In this document: positions 23,345-35,039 of the stretch, one piece after another
Layout: the number at the start of each line of letters is the position of its first letter
How positions within the stretch are numbered: the first letter of the stretch is position 1
NCBI GenBank assembly: GCA_949710005.1
Contig: OX453279.1
Span: forward strand, 15,282,256 to 15,346,255
Reading direction: 5' to 3'
Length of the DNA stretch: 64,000 nucleotides
Origin: Ricordea florida
Taxonomy: Eukaryota; Cnidaria; Anthozoa; Corallimorpharia; Ricordeidae
Notes under the pieces: model-generated
What the model was told of the DNA's origin: nothing
The model's database searches: none
Seen by the model: only the letters and a program-made list of their open reading frames with translations
Program-made: the position numbers and the translations under genes

Positions 23345-25171
23345 TTAGTCCTCCATCTCCAGACGACACAAGCTTGTGACAGGTCTTGTAAGCACAACAG
23401 TGCTAATTTTCACCTCTCCGCGACGCTGTCTCTTGGCATGGGTAGCTACCGTGGAGGCGGTTTTCACCTTTGCCACTTGGAGCTCTTCTACCACAAGGCA
23501 ACCTCTTCTCTCAACTAGTTCGTAATTAGATTGGGAACTTCGTTTGCGTTGTAGGGCTTTGTTCCTAAGATGCCGCTTGTAACGCAGCAACCACGAAATC
23601 GTTACTTTGAGTTTCCACCAAGTTGAATAGTACTTGATGACTTCTTCCATTACGTCGCGACTGACTGATGCTGTGTAAACTTGACTTTCCTTTCTGATTT
23701 CTGGATCCTCGTCTTTAACGCTAGGGATATCAATCATTTTAGGCCACCGTGCCTCATCTCCCCATAAGAACTCAGGACCTATTAACCACCTGTGGTTCTT
23801 GATCAAGATGACCAACTTCAGTCCTTTGGACCCATCGTCTGCTGGATTTGCGTCCCGGTTCACGTACCTCCACTCCTGGGGTGTAGAACCGTCATGTATA
23901 ATTGTTAAGCGGTTCGACTCAAACGTGTGGAATCTCTTGGTTTGGTTATGGATACATTTCAACACGGAGGTGGAATCTGTCCAATAAACGCTCTTGTTGA
24001 CTGTCAGGTCCAGTTCATCGCGGATTGCGTGGCTGAGTTTCACAGAAATAACTGCGGCAGTTAATTCGAGTCTTGGTATGGAAATTTCCTTGATAGGAGC
24101 TAGCCGAGCCTTTCCTATAACAAATGAGCAATGTATCTTCCCAGTGACATCCTTCAGACGGAGGTAGGCAGCAGCTGAATATCCTTCGCGCGAGGCATCC
24201 GAGAACAAATGCAACTGGGTTTCTTGAACTTTCCCAAATCCCTTTGGCTTAAAACATCGAGCGATCTTAACTTCTCTCAGTTTGTGGAGGTCATCAATCC
24301 ATCTCTCCCACTGCAGACATTCAGCATCTTTGACCGGCTCATCCCATCCAATTCCTTTCCGGTTCAAGGTTTGAAGTAGCAGTTTCGCCTTCATGATAAA
24401 TGGAGAAATAAAGCCTAGTGGATCAAACAAGGAGTACACAACGGATACCATGTCTCGCTTTGTCAGCGGCACTTTGGAAGTTGCACTCATGAGTTTGTCA
24501 GAAACCTCCCAGACAAATTTATCGTCTTCAATGTCCCACCTTAGCCCAAGGGCGCTCTGCGTTGGGAGATGATCCAATTCCAAGTTGACGACAGACTTGG
24601 CTCTCTCTAGCTCTGGAACAACAGCTAGAACTCGCCTATCGTTACTGCACCACTTGGTCAAATGGAAACCGCCTTTACTAAGCTGTTCTTTCACCTTGTG
24701 TACAAGCAAGATGGCATCCGCTGTTGTTTCAGTTGACTTCATCAGGTCATCAACGTACATGTTCCTTTTGATAACATTTGCAACTTCTGAATTCCAACCT
24801 CCATCCATCTCAGCTGTTTTCTTTAAACAAAGGTTCACAACGCTCGGTGAAGATGTGGCCCCAAACAAATGTTTGATCATTCGGTACTCTGTTAGCTCTG
24901 CTGACAAATCCCCTCCAGGCCACCACAAAAACCTCAACGCATCACAATCCCTGGGTTCTACTTTAACCTGATGGAACATAGACTGTATGTCCGCTACAAG
25001 ACCCACAAACTCCTGACGAAAACGAGTCAGCACCCCCACAATATTATTAGTGAAATCTGGACCCTGCAACAGTTGGCGGTTCAAAGACGTGTGCGCGAAC
25101 TGGGCAGCACAATCGAACACGACACGAACCTTTTCGGGTTTTAAGGGATGCATCACTGGATGGTGTGGCAA
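23345..25171 (-). CDS. BEL/Pao RT and RNase H, integrase missing
   Basis: 608 codons, overlapping the upstream frame by 19 bp in another phase. RT motifs: VRVVFDC at the start, [10 protein letters not shown] near 60, and the catalytic YVDD near 139. RNase H follows, with [11 protein letters not shown] and later [12 protein letters not shown]. The frame ends about 60 residues after the RNase H region with no HHCC zinc site and no DDE core, and the 3' LTR begins about 100 bp further. Complete BEL elements carry about 400 residues of integrase here, so this copy is an internal-deletion derivative. Confidence 0.9.
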   Translation of the reverse strand: MPHHPVMHPLKPEKVRVVFDCAAQFAHTSLNRQLLQGPDFTNNIVGVLTRFRQEFVGLVADIQSMFHQVKVEPRDCDALRFLWWPGGDLSAELTEYRMIKHLFGATSSPSVVNLCLKKTAEMDGGWNSEVANVIKRNMYVDDLMKSTETTADAILLVHKVKEQLSKGGFHLTKWCSNDRRVLAVVPELERAKSVVNLELDHLPTQSALGLRWDIEDDKFVWEVSDKLMSATSKVPLTKRDMVSVVYSLFDPLGFISPFIMKAKLLLQTLNRKGIGWDEPVKDAECLQWERWIDDLHKLREVKIARCFKPKGFGKVQETQLHLFSDASREGYSAAAYLRLKDVTGKIHCSFVIGKARLAPIKEISIPRLELTAAVISVKLSHAIRDELDLTVNKSVYWTDSTSVLKCIHNQTKRFHTFESNRLTIIHDGSTPQEWRYVNRDANPADDGSKGLKLVILIKNHRWLIGPEFLWGDEARWPKMIDIPSVKDEDPEIRKESQVYTASVSRDVMEEVIKYYSTWWKLKVTISWLLRYKRHLRNKALQRKRSSQSNYELVERRGCLVVEELQVAKVKTASTVATHAKRQRRGEVKISTVVLTRPVTSLCRLEMED

Positions 25172-28100
25172 GTACCATCGGTGGGCACTCTCTCCGCGTG
25201 GCCTTCTTCAATATACTCATTCATGGTTGCGTTGTACTTGGAGAACAAATCTTCGTCTCTGAGTAGACGCTTCTTCAGAAGTGCAGCTCGTCGCTCAACC
25301 ATAAGCCTGTTATTTGGCAGATAAGGGGGGTTTGTTCGCCATGGAAGCCCTACTTGAAAGCGTCCATTTATTACTTTCAGTGACTGTTCCATCATTTCTA
25401 ATGCTCTCTTATCCTCGATCGAAGGACTCACTCTCGAACTCACAACAGAATCTGCAAAGTCAGTGCTCCAAAGTCTCTCAAGTTGCTCCTGCAAAATTTC
25501 GTCACGGATTTGACGCTTGGTGTCTTCTTCATCACAAAGCGATATCCCGTCTACTGCACTACTAACACTTGACCTTTCGATCGCACCTTTGATGTTACGT
25601 GGTTCGGTACTGCCGTCTCTAAGCGACTGCTCTACATCAATGTAAAACTCTTTGTTTCCAAGGCGAACGAAGTTGACGGAACAACGCTCATCAGCTCTTG
25701 TCCCGCTCAGAGGACCCATAACCGTCCAACCCAAGGGATATCGCACTGCTACCGGCTCGCCATCTCCACCTGATCTGCACTCTAATGGGATAAACAGTGT
25801 AGGTTTCTCTTTAAGGCCAATTATTAGACCAACATCTGACACACTAGATTCCAACAACTCGACGTCTCTCAAATGAGGCCAATTTGAAATGTCGTCCTTT
25901 CGTGGAATGCAAGTGGAGGACACGGGTATCTGCTCAACAGTCCTAACATTCGTCAGCTCTTCTGAGACTTTGTTATCCATGGACATCACAACAATGTCTA
26001 TCACATGTCCTTCAACTTTCCTGGTCCCCGTCACCCCTTGCAACTCATAATTACGTTTTAGTCCCCACGATCCAAGCTCAAGAGAGAGTTGCTCCTTGCA
26101 TAAGGTTACCTCACTACCACTGTCCAATAGGGCATAAGTCTCCACAACTCTTCCTCCTCCCTTTGCTCTAACTTTAACAGGAACAACCCCCAAGCAGACA
26201 CGCCTTTCACCGGCCCCAGTTGCTACAGTAACAGAAGCTCTGCCACCACTCTGACCATCTTGATTGGTTCTGCTTGTTGCACTCGTATAACCCATCCCTG
26301 TATTGGTCTGCTGAGGGTTTTCTTCCAAAGCGGGAGGGGTGGGATGTAACAGAGTGTTATGATCCTCGACACAACCTTGTACTTGACACTTAAATGTTTC
26401 CTTAGGACAACGGTCTTTGAAATGCCCACCACTAAGGCACTTGAAACACAGTCTCTTGTTCAGTATTGTTTTTACTCTGTCCCGGCTTGAAAGGTCTCTA
26501 AACTTCTCACACCTCCACAGCCCATGTTGTCCCGAACATACTGGACAGCTCCTATTTATACCAATTTCTCTTCTTGCACCGCTTTGTTTTTCGCTGTGAT
26601 CAGGGTCGACATTGGTCGCTAAGGTGGTCATCCTTGTTAGAGTTCTTCCCCTTTTGTCTTCGCTTTCTGGGCTCGCAATCAGATCCCCAAATTCATTGTT
26701 TACCAGCTTTGCTCTGTGCTTCACAAACTTTAACAAATCAGAGAACTTTGGTCTTCCACCAGCTTCAATAACTTTGCCAGCACACTCTGCCCACTTTCCT
26801 CTCAAAAAAAAGGGAAGTTTTCTGCTCAACTCCATTAAGGTGTTTGAGTGGTTTAAGTCATCGACATAATCCGGACCCATGCCCCTAAGGGTTCTATCTG
26901 CTATTTCAAGATGTCTTGCAAACTCCAACAATGTTGACCCTGCACAATTCTTTAATGGTGGTAGGTTCTCCAACTTCTTCAGATGAGCTTTAGCAATTAT
27001 GTGAGGTAGACCAAAGTTCTCCTTCAAAGTTTCCTTTGGAGTTTTGTAACCCTCTGACACTGGCAAGTTAACACAACTTTCGATTGCCTCTCGTGCTACA
27101 CCCCTGCAATGTTGAATAAGGAGTTGCAGGTTTCTAGAATTGTTCGTGCTGTCTTCCAGACAGGTCTCGAAGTTGTGTATGAACGATGCATAGTTAATTG
27201 GGTCTCCGTTAAAGTGCATGTATTCTAACTTTGGGGTACTCATGACTTGGCTCAAAGTTTTAACTATTTGTTCCCTGGCATCAAACTGCGCTGGTGATTG
27301 CTTTACTGGGGCCTGAACCTCCTGGATTGGGGGCGACTGTTCATATTCATGTTTTGTCCCCCAACAACCTCTGTAAGGTGAGCTTGCCGGTGGGTTTAAT
27401 GCAGCATCTCCCTGCGGAGACGATCCTGGTTGCTCATTTCCCCCAACAATTGGTAACTTTGATTCACGGCCTGAGGTAACTGGTAATGGAGGGGTTAGAC
27501 CATGTGGAAATTCTTCAAGTTTAGGCTTAATATCTGAATGATACAAGACATCTTCCTTGCAATCTACATCCCCTAACGCCTCCAAATCAAACTGGTTTTT
27601 TTCTATCAAACGAGGTGTCTCATGGTCAATCGCACCGGCCCCACTTTCAGAATCAAAAATACTAAAACTGACATAGGCCTTCTCAGCTTCCATTTCGGCC
27701 TCCATTAATTCCCGTGCGTGATTAAGTTCAGTTAATCTGAGTTGAAGCTCTTGCCTTTTCTTCAAATGTTCCACTTTAAGTTTTGTTAAAATCATTTTTT
27801 CCCTTCGAGCATCAAACCCACTATAAACTGAGTTACAGCTGATTTCAGTACTCACGGTTTTCGCGCCCTTTCTTTCACTTGACCTCATGCTTCCTTCAAT
27901 GGTCTTTGATCCACAGACGACGCGCATTTGTTTCACAATCTCGTCCAATTCCAATTTCTTTGCAAACTCTTCGTCGTACATGGTTTGGGCACCGTTCCTT
28001 TTAAATCCTGGCTCTGTTAATTCCATAAAACATTCATGGGTTTTCACAAACTTCCTCCATGTTTCTTCGTACACCGCCAACCTTACTTCTAAACCCTCTG

Positions 28101-28293
28101 ACAATATATCTCCTCTTTCGATTCGCAAATTAGCAATTTCCTCACGCGTTTTCCTTAGCATCCCGATTAACCCAGCTTTGGATCTCTTCAATTGCTCAGC
28201 CCTCTCAGCTCGATCCTCTTCTTCATTTCTCCTTGTCGAATACGTTCGTACTCGAGTTCCCTTTCGGGCGGCAGGACGTGAGCGAGTAGACAT
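25153..28293 (-). CDS. BEL/Pao Gag-protease and start of RT
   Basis: 1046 codons. Residues 1 to about 230 are charged and coiled-coil-like. A Pao-type Gag follows ([17 protein letters not shown] near 350), then Cys/His knuckles around 590-650 ([27 protein letters not shown]) and an aspartic protease with [11 protein letters not shown] near 723. The frame continues into the beginning of RT and ends at 25153. It starts at an ATG 40 bp inside the 5' LTR. In related BEL elements Gag, protease and RT form one frame, so the end at 25153 is a frameshift, not a natural stop. Confidence 0.92.
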   Translation of the reverse strand: MSTRSRPAARKGTRVRTYSTRRNEEEDRAERAEQLKRSKAGLIGMLRKTREEIANLRIERGDILSEGLEVRLAVYEETWRKFVKTHECFMELTEPGFKRNGAQTMYDEEFAKKLELDEIVKQMRVVCGSKTIEGSMRSSERKGAKTVSTEISCNSVYSGFDARREKMILTKLKVEHLKKRQELQLRLTELNHARELMEAEMEAEKAYVSFSIFDSESGAGAIDHETPRLIEKNQFDLEALGDVDCKEDVLYHSDIKPKLEEFPHGLTPPLPVTSGRESKLPIVGGNEQPGSSPQGDAALNPPASSPYRGCWGTKHEYEQSPPIQEVQAPVKQSPAQFDAREQIVKTLSQVMSTPKLEYMHFNGDPINYASFIHNFETCLEDSTNNSRNLQLLIQHCRGVAREAIESCVNLPVSEGYKTPKETLKENFGLPHIIAKAHLKKLENLPPLKNCAGSTLLEFARHLEIADRTLRGMGPDYVDDLNHSNTLMELSRKLPFFLRGKWAECAGKVIEAGGRPKFSDLLKFVKHRAKLVNNEFGDLIASPESEDKRGRTLTRMTTLATNVDPDHSEKQSGARREIGINRSCPVCSGQHGLWRCEKFRDLSSRDRVKTILNKRLCFKCLSGGHFKDRCPKETFKCQVQGCVEDHNTLLHPTPPALEENPQQTNTGMGYTSATSRTNQDGQSGGRASVTVATGAGERRVCLGVVPVKVRAKGGGRVVETYALLDSGSEVTLCKEQLSLELGSWGLKRNYELQGVTGTRKVEGHVIDIVVMSMDNKVSEELTNVRTVEQIPVSSTCIPRKDDISNWPHLRDVELLESSVSDVGLIIGLKEKPTLFIPLECRSGGDGEPVAVRYPLGWTVMGPLSGTRADERCSVNFVRLGNKEFYIDVEQSLRDGSTEPRNIKGAIERSSVSSAVDGISLCDEEDTKRQIRDEILQEQLERLWSTDFADSVVSSRVSPSIEDKRALEMMEQSLKVINGRFQVGLPWRTNPPYLPNNRLMVERRAALLKKRLLRDEDLFSKYNATMNEYIEEGHAERVPTDGTCHTIQ

Positions 28294-28333
28294 GTCACAC
28301 AGAATCGACCAAACGAAGCTCTAGTTCGAAAAC

Positions 28334-28745
28334 TGTTAGTTCGAATCCCGACAGACTCGAATAATTTCAGTCAACTTTATTTTGAACGTCGAAAACGCAC
28401 TACTTGCACAATGTAAATCTTGCATCAGCTTGTAGATAACAATCGTAGTCAAACGACAGCAAACGAAGACATTGGGCGCAGACCTCGTGGTCAGTTCGTA
28501 AAAACTTGTATGTGGTTTTCTAGCAAATTACAGAGGTAGATATCACTCGAAGTTACCATACCAATTCTCAAATGTAGGAAAAAAGGCTAACTTACCGAAC
28601 TGTTCGGCTTCAAAATGCTAATACAGGTAGAATATACTCAAATACTATCCTCGCTCACGATAACAAACTCACCCAAGGCAAAAATGTTCTTGAGTCACGT
28701 GACGATAAACAAACATACTGTTACTAAGGGGAGTCGGGAGCGACA
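28334..28745 (-). repeat. 5' LTR of the BEL element (minus orientation)
   Basis: 412 bp, followed on the right by target duplication AGTAT. High identity to the other LTR points to a recent insertion. Confidence 0.92.
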
Positions 28746-29291
28746 AGTATGGTTTTTCATAAAAACAGTCATTGCAGCTCGAGTTATTGGAGCTGTCATA
28801 GCAAACTATAATGCCAAAATGTCAATTGCACAAAACATAACTAACCAATGATATACAGTAACGATCAGAACCATGTAATAAGAAATGCTTTATTTTCCAA
28901 TAAATGAAACTACTATTAACAGTATTATACAAACAGTGCTTGTGTTCATTGCCAACTCTACACTGGAAATCTCTTCATAATGGAAATATAATGTATTTAT
29001 TATCTGGAAAGTAACAATTTGGTATTTTTTATAATATCAATATACTTAAGATCAAATTGGCCCAATTTCAATGTAGCTCGTAATTCTGCCAACTGACTTA
29101 AAACAAATTGATTTGAAGAGAAGAACTGCTCATTTATAGGGAGTGAAAGGGTTTACAATATACCTGTTATCCAAATTTGTTGTGACTTTTTTTTAACACA
29201 TTGTACTACTTTTAAGAGATTCCAACTTACCTGCATGATTACATGTAGCAGCTGTCTTTACTGCTTGAAAATGAATAAGTTCATTTAAAAA

Positions 29292-32200
29292 TTAAAAGTG
29301 TTGGTAAATCCTGGATGTGTTGTCTGCTAAGTCAAGTAGTCTTTGTTCTTCTGTCAGTCGTTCTTGCAAACGCTTACACTTACCTATGCCCTGAAGTCTT
29401 TGGAATGGCATTGGCTGAATTACAGCATGCTGTAAAGACCGAACTCTTGATGCAGCAACAAAGGTACATCCTGCTGCTCTTTCTGATTTTCCAATGTCTA
29501 TTACTACTTTATTTAGTGTTTGTCCTTGTGACTTGTGAATAGTCATTGCATAGCTTAATCGAAGTGGCAATTGAAGGCGAGAAAGTTTCTTGTTATCATC
29601 TTCCCATTCAAACCGTTGAGGTGGTACAGGTATAGAACGGGGGTCATGATCTATGAAGGCTGGACCTCTGTAGTGGGGAAAGTGTACAAGTACAGCTATG
29701 GGTAAGCATGGTGGTGGTTTATCTGGGTGAAACAGGAGTTCCTGAACTGTGCCAACTGTCCCATTGCACAGTCCAACTTCTTGCCAAAGGTTAGAAGTGA
29801 GCATGACAGTTGCACCTCGAGAAAGGAACACTTCAGACTGCAGTCCTCCTGCATCATCAGCCTTTGCAGCACTGGCTCCTACACCTGAGTGAACTGCTGA
29901 TATTCTTGCAATAGGATTACCAAGTGTGCACAGCTTCTCATAGTTGTACCTTGCAACATTTTCCTTATCATAGAACAGTCGTACCGCATCTTTGAAGTTT
30001 TCCATGTTTATGTTTTGTGGCGCTCTTTCTTGAAGTTTGTGCCAGTCTTTCTCTGTTATTCTTCCATCTCTCATCCTCAAAAGTAGTTCTCTAAAGGCCT
30101 CTGCTTCAGGGTTATTTCCATTCTGTCGAACATTCTCATTCAATACAACCACATTTTCAAACAGAGTATAAACTGAATAGCCCTGTTGTGCTAACACAGT
30201 AGCTGCTGGTGGTGAATAAAGTGGTCTATCTCCTACAGGTGGTAACTGTGCAAAGTCACCAAAGAGAATTACTGAATATCCTCCCAGAGGTGTGTTGAGT
30301 TTTCCTGAGGCTTGACGTAGACGCTTGTCAACCCATGCCAAAGTTCTCTGTCCAAGCATTGAGAATTCATCTATAATGAGATAATGTTTACCCTGTAATC
30401 TGAGTTGTAGACGTTGTAAGGCTGCTCCTTGCAAATCTGTTTTGTTTAGAGTGCGTACTGGTAGTTGTAAGGTAGAGTGAAGAGTGCTTCCAGAAATGTT
30501 GAAACCTGCAATTCCAGTTGTTCCTGTGAGAATACACTGATCTCCCAGAAGATGAGTCAATGCATTAATAAGAAATGACTTTCCTGTTCCAGCAGTTCCT
30601 GTGATAATCATGTGAAGAGGTTCTGTAGGTACATTTTCAATTAGGCGTCTTTTGTGTTGCTGAACAGTGCTGTATGCAAGATTTTGTCTTTGGTTCAGTG
30701 CTGTTAAATCCACAGGTTGCCTTTCCATTTCTTGTATGTTTGCAGCTTCTCTCACTTCATTTTGTTGTTTTGCTATCCACTTCTCTGATTCCCGAAGGAG
30801 GTCTGGAGGCATATTTCTTGATGCAGCTGTCCAGTCAAAATCAGGTGCATCATCATTAGCTGTGCTGTTAGTGAAGTCTTGGTTAAACCTACAAAGCAGC
30901 ATCCATTCTTCAACTTCCTCTTGCTGTTGGTGCATCATATTCTCATCATCCTCACCGTCATTTTCATCCCCATCATTTTCACTGTTCCTATTGTGTACCA
31001 TTGCTTGTTCAAGCTCCTGTGCAAATGTTGGTATACACCGCTGTCCAGTCTCAGAATTGAGGAAGTTCTTATAGCATTCAATGAGCACTTCATCACTTTC
31101 CTCAAGTCCATCCCATGCAGAGTCTACTGATTGATTCCATGGCTTGTACTTTACCAGCTGAAATTTACAGTACTTACCATAATTCTTACCAGAAGGATTT
31201 GGAGAAAATACTGGAAAGCTTCTGATTATCACCTCCTGTTTTCGTTTTCTTATCTCTCCCTTTGTAATATAAAAATCTGATGCAAACTGGAGTAGATTTA
31301 GTAGCATAATTCCTGGAACTTGTTCTTGCCACTGAACCCTTGATGCATAATGATCACGTAATGAGAGATCCAAAGCACTGTCACCTTGGTTTACTTCTTC
31401 ACCTTGTCCTCCACGTACTCTTCTGGTTCCATCCAGTGAAATGCAGAGAAAGTTGTAAGTACAGTTGTACAAGGGTTTTCCAAGAAGCATATGAGCTGTT
31501 TCCTGAGATCCAATGTCACGTTCTCCTGCAACTTGAATCATTGCTCGGCGTAAAGCAGATGATGCACTGTCTGTATGGCGTAACTTATTGATGGCAGATT
31601 GGAGAATCTCTGTTGCCTGTTGAGATCTTGGCTCACCTTTGGTAGCATACTTGGCCATATAGCGAATGCATTGGTCAGTGTCAACAATTGCTTGCAAATC
31701 CACATTTGCTCTCCAGTTCTGAAGCATTAAACGATTGTGTGAGTTGATACGGTCATCATTCCTCTTTGTGATAAGTGAAGCTCTTACTCTTGCGTCCATT
31801 ATCTGCTGCACTGTCAGTTCATCTTGTCCACCATTATTTCCCTTAACAATTAGCTCAAAGTCAATGTTTGTCTGTTCTGTGCAATCCTTTGGGTAATTGA
31901 ATCGGCAATGTGGTTGTTGTCCAGGTTTGCTACGTAAACAATATGCTGTACTGCACCTGGTGTGACGTTCCACTGAATTAACCAGAGAGTGGTAGTCATC
32001 ATTTTCATTTCCAGTTTCTTGAATGGGTATGGCAGAGGGATGTGGGTTTGGTACTGTCCAATTTCCATCTGGAAGATTCTCATTCATGGTGGTGAGAAGC
32101 CAGTCTGCATATTGAATAACTCTTGCTTTGGCTTCAATTCCTGCTTCTATAGCTGGTGTGAAGTCATTTACCATTTCTTGATAATTTGATTCTTCATGTT

Positions 32201-34211
32201 GCCTGTCCAATATTTGCTTAAGCTTCCACCCTTGAGCAGCTTTCTTTACAAGTTCACAGAGTCCTGGGTCATTCTTGAGCTTTGCACAACCATGTGCATG
32301 TATACTTCCCCTAGCTTGCCATTCATAACGAAGCCATTTCCATTCAGCATACAAAACTTCATCCAACCAATGTTTATTGAATTCTTCAAGTCTTGCTACG
32401 AAGTGGGAGTCTGTGATATGTGGATGGTTTATGACAGCTTTTATCCGTATAGCAGGTGTTGCATTGTTTGGTTCCTCCAGCAGTCTATGAAGATCGGGCC
32501 AGTAATTGTCAGCTGCACTAAATGTGAAGAAAAATGTTGGTGCTCCCTTCTGTTCTATAAGAGCTTTAAGTTCCAAGTAGCGTTGATACCAGTATTGTCT
32601 TGTTCCTTGAATCTTTGCCACATAACGCTGAACTCTGTTCATGAGTTGCTGTGCAGACATCTGTCCAACCATTTCTTGTAGTTCTTCTGTGGTAAGGTTA
32701 GCATCTTGAGGGTTCTGAGTGAGGTAAACCCTAGCTTGTGACAGCAACTGATGTCTCTGCTTCATGTTTAGTGCCCAGTATGGAAACCTTGGATGGGATG
32801 CAAATCTACATACAAACTGCCCTGTTGACAAATGTTCTGCATACCTTATAAGGTGTTTAAAACCCTCAGTTAATGTTACCTCCCTTAATCTTCTCTTGTT
32901 TGTGGGGTCTCCTCTTCCATGTGGAAACAGTGTGGGGAAGGCCATTGTAGCCAGTCCTTTTGACTGAAATTCATTGATGGGATCTCCTTCATTAGATGGC
33001 CAGTCCAGTGGGTCTTCACCATTAATAAAGGCACGAATAGCGTCTTGTTCCTGTAGTTGAACCTGTTGAAAAGGAAGGTAAGAACTGCTGTCCTGTTCAC
33101 TACTATTTGCTTCATTCTGGGGAAGTGCCTGTTCAGATATTTCTTGTGCCTGCTGTTCTTCTTCTGTCTCTTGGACATTAACTGAAGGCAAATTTGTTGG
33201 AACTCCATCATGTGGTAGGCACTCAATAGCTTCATGGTTGATTTCAATGTCTGAGTAGTAGGGATTGTTGTCCTTTAGCCATGCCAGTGCTTGCATCACC
33301 TTGTGTCTTCTAACTCTGCAGTCCCTGCTGCTGTTGTCTGCACCATGTCGCCTTATCACAAGGAAGGGAAGTTCTTCTACATTGGGTGGCAGTCTTGTGA
33401 TGAATCCTTGAATGTCTTGAGGAAGGTTCAACACATGTCCTTTGTAGCCACGCTGTCCTCCATGCTTACGATAAATACACATTATTGGGCAAGCTCTAGC
33501 AATAAGCATCTCCTCTACATCTGTAAGATTCTGTAGTTCATCTGGTACTGTGCCCGGATCCATGTCATTCTCCGCTGAAAACAGTTTTGTAGTTTCTTTA
33601 TCCCTCTTACATCTTAGGCACTGGTATGTCTGAAGAGTAAGTCCTTGCACAGTTTCTGTTCCCCTTATCCTGGCAGTATTTTCACGTAAAATCGTTAATC
33701 TGTTTTGCCGTTCGTCTTCTGATTCTGTCTGTACTCTGTTAGCAGTATTTTCGCGTAAAATCGTTAATCTGTTTTGCCGTTCGTCTTCTGATTCTGTCTG
33801 TATTCTGTTAGCAGTATTTTCCCGTAAAATCGTTAATCTGTTTTTCCGTTCGTCTTGTGATTCTGTCCGTATTCTGTTAGCAGTATTTTCGCGTAAGATC
33901 CTTAATCTGATTTGCCGCTCGTCTTGTGATTCAGTCTGTATTCTGTTAGCTGAATTTTGTCTCAGTATTTGTAGTCGCTGTTGTCGATGTTCGTTAGTTT
34001 CGTTATGAAATCGTTCTGTCACGTTTTGTCTAGCTAAAGCAAGTCTTCGTTGTCTATCACTAACACATTCAGTTTCAAACATACCTTGGTTGTATTGCCT
34101 GTGGTAATCCAGTCTTAGGCATTTACACAAGTTGCTCGGCAACGTTTTGGCAACTTTTGCCTTTTCGAGCAACTTTTTGGCAACTTTTGGATTTGAGCAA
34201 CTTTCCGGCAA
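29292..34211 (-). CDS. Helentron Rep-helicase (rolling-circle transposase)
   Basis: 1639 codons. The first 35 or so come from the MITE and are not native. Residues about 45-190 are Arg/Glu/Asn-rich 23-residue repeats (RLTILRENTANRIQTESEDE). The HUH endonuclease has GSIHAHG near 635 and the tyrosine motif YMAKYATKGE near 852. A PIF1-type SF1 helicase follows, with Walker A GTAGTGKS near 1207, Walker B IIDEFS near 1280 and TIHKSQGQT near 1559. The product nicks and unwinds element DNA for rolling-circle transposition. It is the only such gene here and explains the HINEs around it. I see no OTU or AP-endonuclease domain. The true start is beyond the MITE, near 35039. Confidence 0.93.
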   Translation of the reverse strand: MPESCSNPKVAKKLLEKAKVAKTLPSNLCKCLRLDYHRQYNQGMFETECVSDRQRRLALARQNVTERFHNETNEHRQQRLQILRQNSANRIQTESQDERQIRLRILRENTANRIRTESQDERKNRLTILRENTANRIQTESEDERQNRLTILRENTANRVQTESEDERQNRLTILRENTARIRGTETVQGLTLQTYQCLRCKRDKETTKLFSAENDMDPGTVPDELQNLTDVEEMLIARACPIMCIYRKHGGQRGYKGHVLNLPQDIQGFITRLPPNVEELPFLVIRRHGADNSSRDCRVRRHKVMQALAWLKDNNPYYSDIEINHEAIECLPHDGVPTNLPSVNVQETEEEQQAQEISEQALPQNEANSSEQDSSSYLPFQQVQLQEQDAIRAFINGEDPLDWPSNEGDPINEFQSKGLATMAFPTLFPHGRGDPTNKRRLREVTLTEGFKHLIRYAEHLSTGQFVCRFASHPRFPYWALNMKQRHQLLSQARVYLTQNPQDANLTTEELQEMVGQMSAQQLMNRVQRYVAKIQGTRQYWYQRYLELKALIEQKGAPTFFFTFSAADNYWPDLHRLLEEPNNATPAIRIKAVINHPHITDSHFVARLEEFNKHWLDEVLYAEWKWLRYEWQARGSIHAHGCAKLKNDPGLCELVKKAAQGWKLKQILDRQHEESNYQEMVNDFTPAIEAGIEAKARVIQYADWLLTTMNENLPDGNWTVPNPHPSAIPIQETGNENDDYHSLVNSVERHTRCSTAYCLRSKPGQQPHCRFNYPKDCTEQTNIDFELIVKGNNGGQDELTVQQIMDARVRASLITKRNDDRINSHNRLMLQNWRANVDLQAIVDTDQCIRYMAKYATKGEPRSQQATEILQSAINKLRHTDSASSALRRAMIQVAGERDIGSQETAHMLLGKPLYNCTYNFLCISLDGTRRVRGGQGEEVNQGDSALDLSLRDHYASRVQWQEQVPGIMLLNLLQFASDFYITKGEIRKRKQEVIIRSFPVFSPNPSGKNYGKYCKFQLVKYKPWNQSVDSAWDGLEESDEVLIECYKNFLNSETGQRCIPTFAQELEQAMVHNRNSENDGDENDGEDDENMMHQQQEEVEEWMLLCRFNQDFTNSTANDDAPDFDWTAASRNMPPDLLRESEKWIAKQQNEVREAANIQEMERQPVDLTALNQRQNLAYSTVQQHKRRLIENVPTEPLHMIITGTAGTGKSFLINALTHLLGDQCILTGTTGIAGFNISGSTLHSTLQLPVRTLNKTDLQGAALQRLQLRLQGKHYLIIDEFSMLGQRTLAWVDKRLRQASGKLNTPLGGYSVILFGDFAQLPPVGDRPLYSPPAATVLAQQGYSVYTLFENVVVLNENVRQNGNNPEAEAFRELLLRMRDGRITEKDWHKLQERAPQNINMENFKDAVRLFYDKENVARYNYEKLCTLGNPIARISAVHSGVGASAAKADDAGGLQSEVFLSRGATVMLTSNLWQEVGLCNGTVGTVQELLFHPDKPPPCLPIAVLVHFPHYRGPAFIDHDPRSIPVPPQRFEWEDDNKKLSRLQLPLRLSYAMTIHKSQGQTLNKVVIDIGKSERAAGCTFVAASRVRSLQHAVIQPMPFQRLQGIGKCKRLQERLTEEQRLLDLADNTSRIYQHF
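33664..33965 (-). repeat. 69-bp coding tandem repeat in the Rep-helicase gene
   Basis: About four to five copies of a 69-bp unit encode the 23-residue repeats. The central copies are nearly identical at DNA level (CGTAAAATCGTTAATCTG, GCCGTTCGTCTTCTGATTCT), and the outer ones diverge. Confidence 0.85.
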
Positions 34212-34764
34212 CTTCTTTCAATATGAGAAATTTATACTTTTTTAACAGAAAAAAAAGCCTTTTTCCATAATTTTCGTAAATATCAGTGTTTAAATTTGAC
34301 CCTCCTTAGCTGACTCTATCTTTGATTGATAGATTTGCTCTTTCTGTGCACGTGAAGATCACCACATATCGTTTCTGGGTTGCTGTGTTTCTGAAGAGAT
34401 ATACGGTCAGCGGTATCTATGTGAACACGTTTCCAAAATGGCGGATAGTCTTAGTCAGTGAAGCGAAACATATTCCAGCTCGGAAGACTCTGCTAGTAAC
34501 GACTCAAGTACCGACCCAATCGAAGTAGCAAAAACACGAACAGCAAAAACAGGCATTAAAGTTTTGTGAGTATGTAATCTTCAGAGGTTTAAAAATTATT
34601 TGTGTATTTTTAAAATCTGATTAGAAGCAAATACTAAATTTTTGGACTTGAGAAACGAGCAACTTTTGAGCAACTTTTTCGAAAAAAGAGCAACTTTTGG
34701 GACACTTTTGAAGATTTTGTTGGAAACTTTTAGCACAAATCCGAGCAACTTGTGTAAATGCCTA
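34116..34764. mobile_element. hAT-like MITE, 649 bp, inside the Helentron gene
   Basis: Terminal inverted repeats of 24 bp start TAGGCATTTACACAAG and are perfect. The 8-bp target duplication is TCCAGTCT at 34108-34115 and 34765-34772. An 8-bp duplication and TA/CA-G starts fit the hAT superfamily. The interior holds many AGCAACTTTT/CAACTTTTGG motifs and no coding region. Confidence 0.92.
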
Positions 34765-35039
34765 TCCAGTCTCCTGCTCCTTTCTTCCGCTGATTCTTGC
34801 TGTCTCCTTTGCCTTCTTTGAGCAAGCAGTTGTTGTCTTTGCTCCGATGTCTGTTGTTGTCGTCGCTGCCGTGTTCTCTCCCTCTCGGCTTCGAGTCGCG
34901 CTTGTCGTTGTGCTGATGTTTCGGCGCTAAAACGCGCTTGGCGACGATCTCTCGCTGCTTGGTTTATTCTCTGTCGGCGATCCTCTTGTTGGGATGTACT
35001 TGCAGGACAAGTGAAATCGGTTTCGGCAAAATTTTGCAT
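34765..35039 (-). pseudogene. Separated N-terminal part of the Helentron protein
   Basis: From an ATG at 35039 the minus strand encodes ETDFTCPASTSQQED and then an Arg/Gln-rich region of about 85 residues ending ERSRRLD at the MITE border. The target duplication encodes the same RLD on the other side, where the Rep-helicase frame continues with YHRQYNQ. The two were one frame before MITE insertion. B, D, N, A and F keep copies of this segment only. Confidence 0.75.

Larger units (their letters stand above)
22832..28745 (-). mobile_element. BEL/Pao LTR retrotransposon without integrase, inside C
   Basis: LTRs at 22832-23239 and 28334-28745 begin TG and end CA on the plus strand and are nearly identical. 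The 5-bp target duplication is AGTAT (22827-22831 and 28746-28750). The element runs on the minus strand: gag, protease, RT, RNase H, then a short tail and the 3' LTR. No integrase domain is present, and RT is broken by a frameshift. It splits element C at a site whose halves join to TAGTAGTATGG. Confidence 0.95.

Noticed and set aside
34596..34764. C-terminal part of the minus-strand frame 34596-35102
   Set aside because: After ERSRRLD it reads into the MITE, so only the part to the right of 34764 is native Helentron protein.
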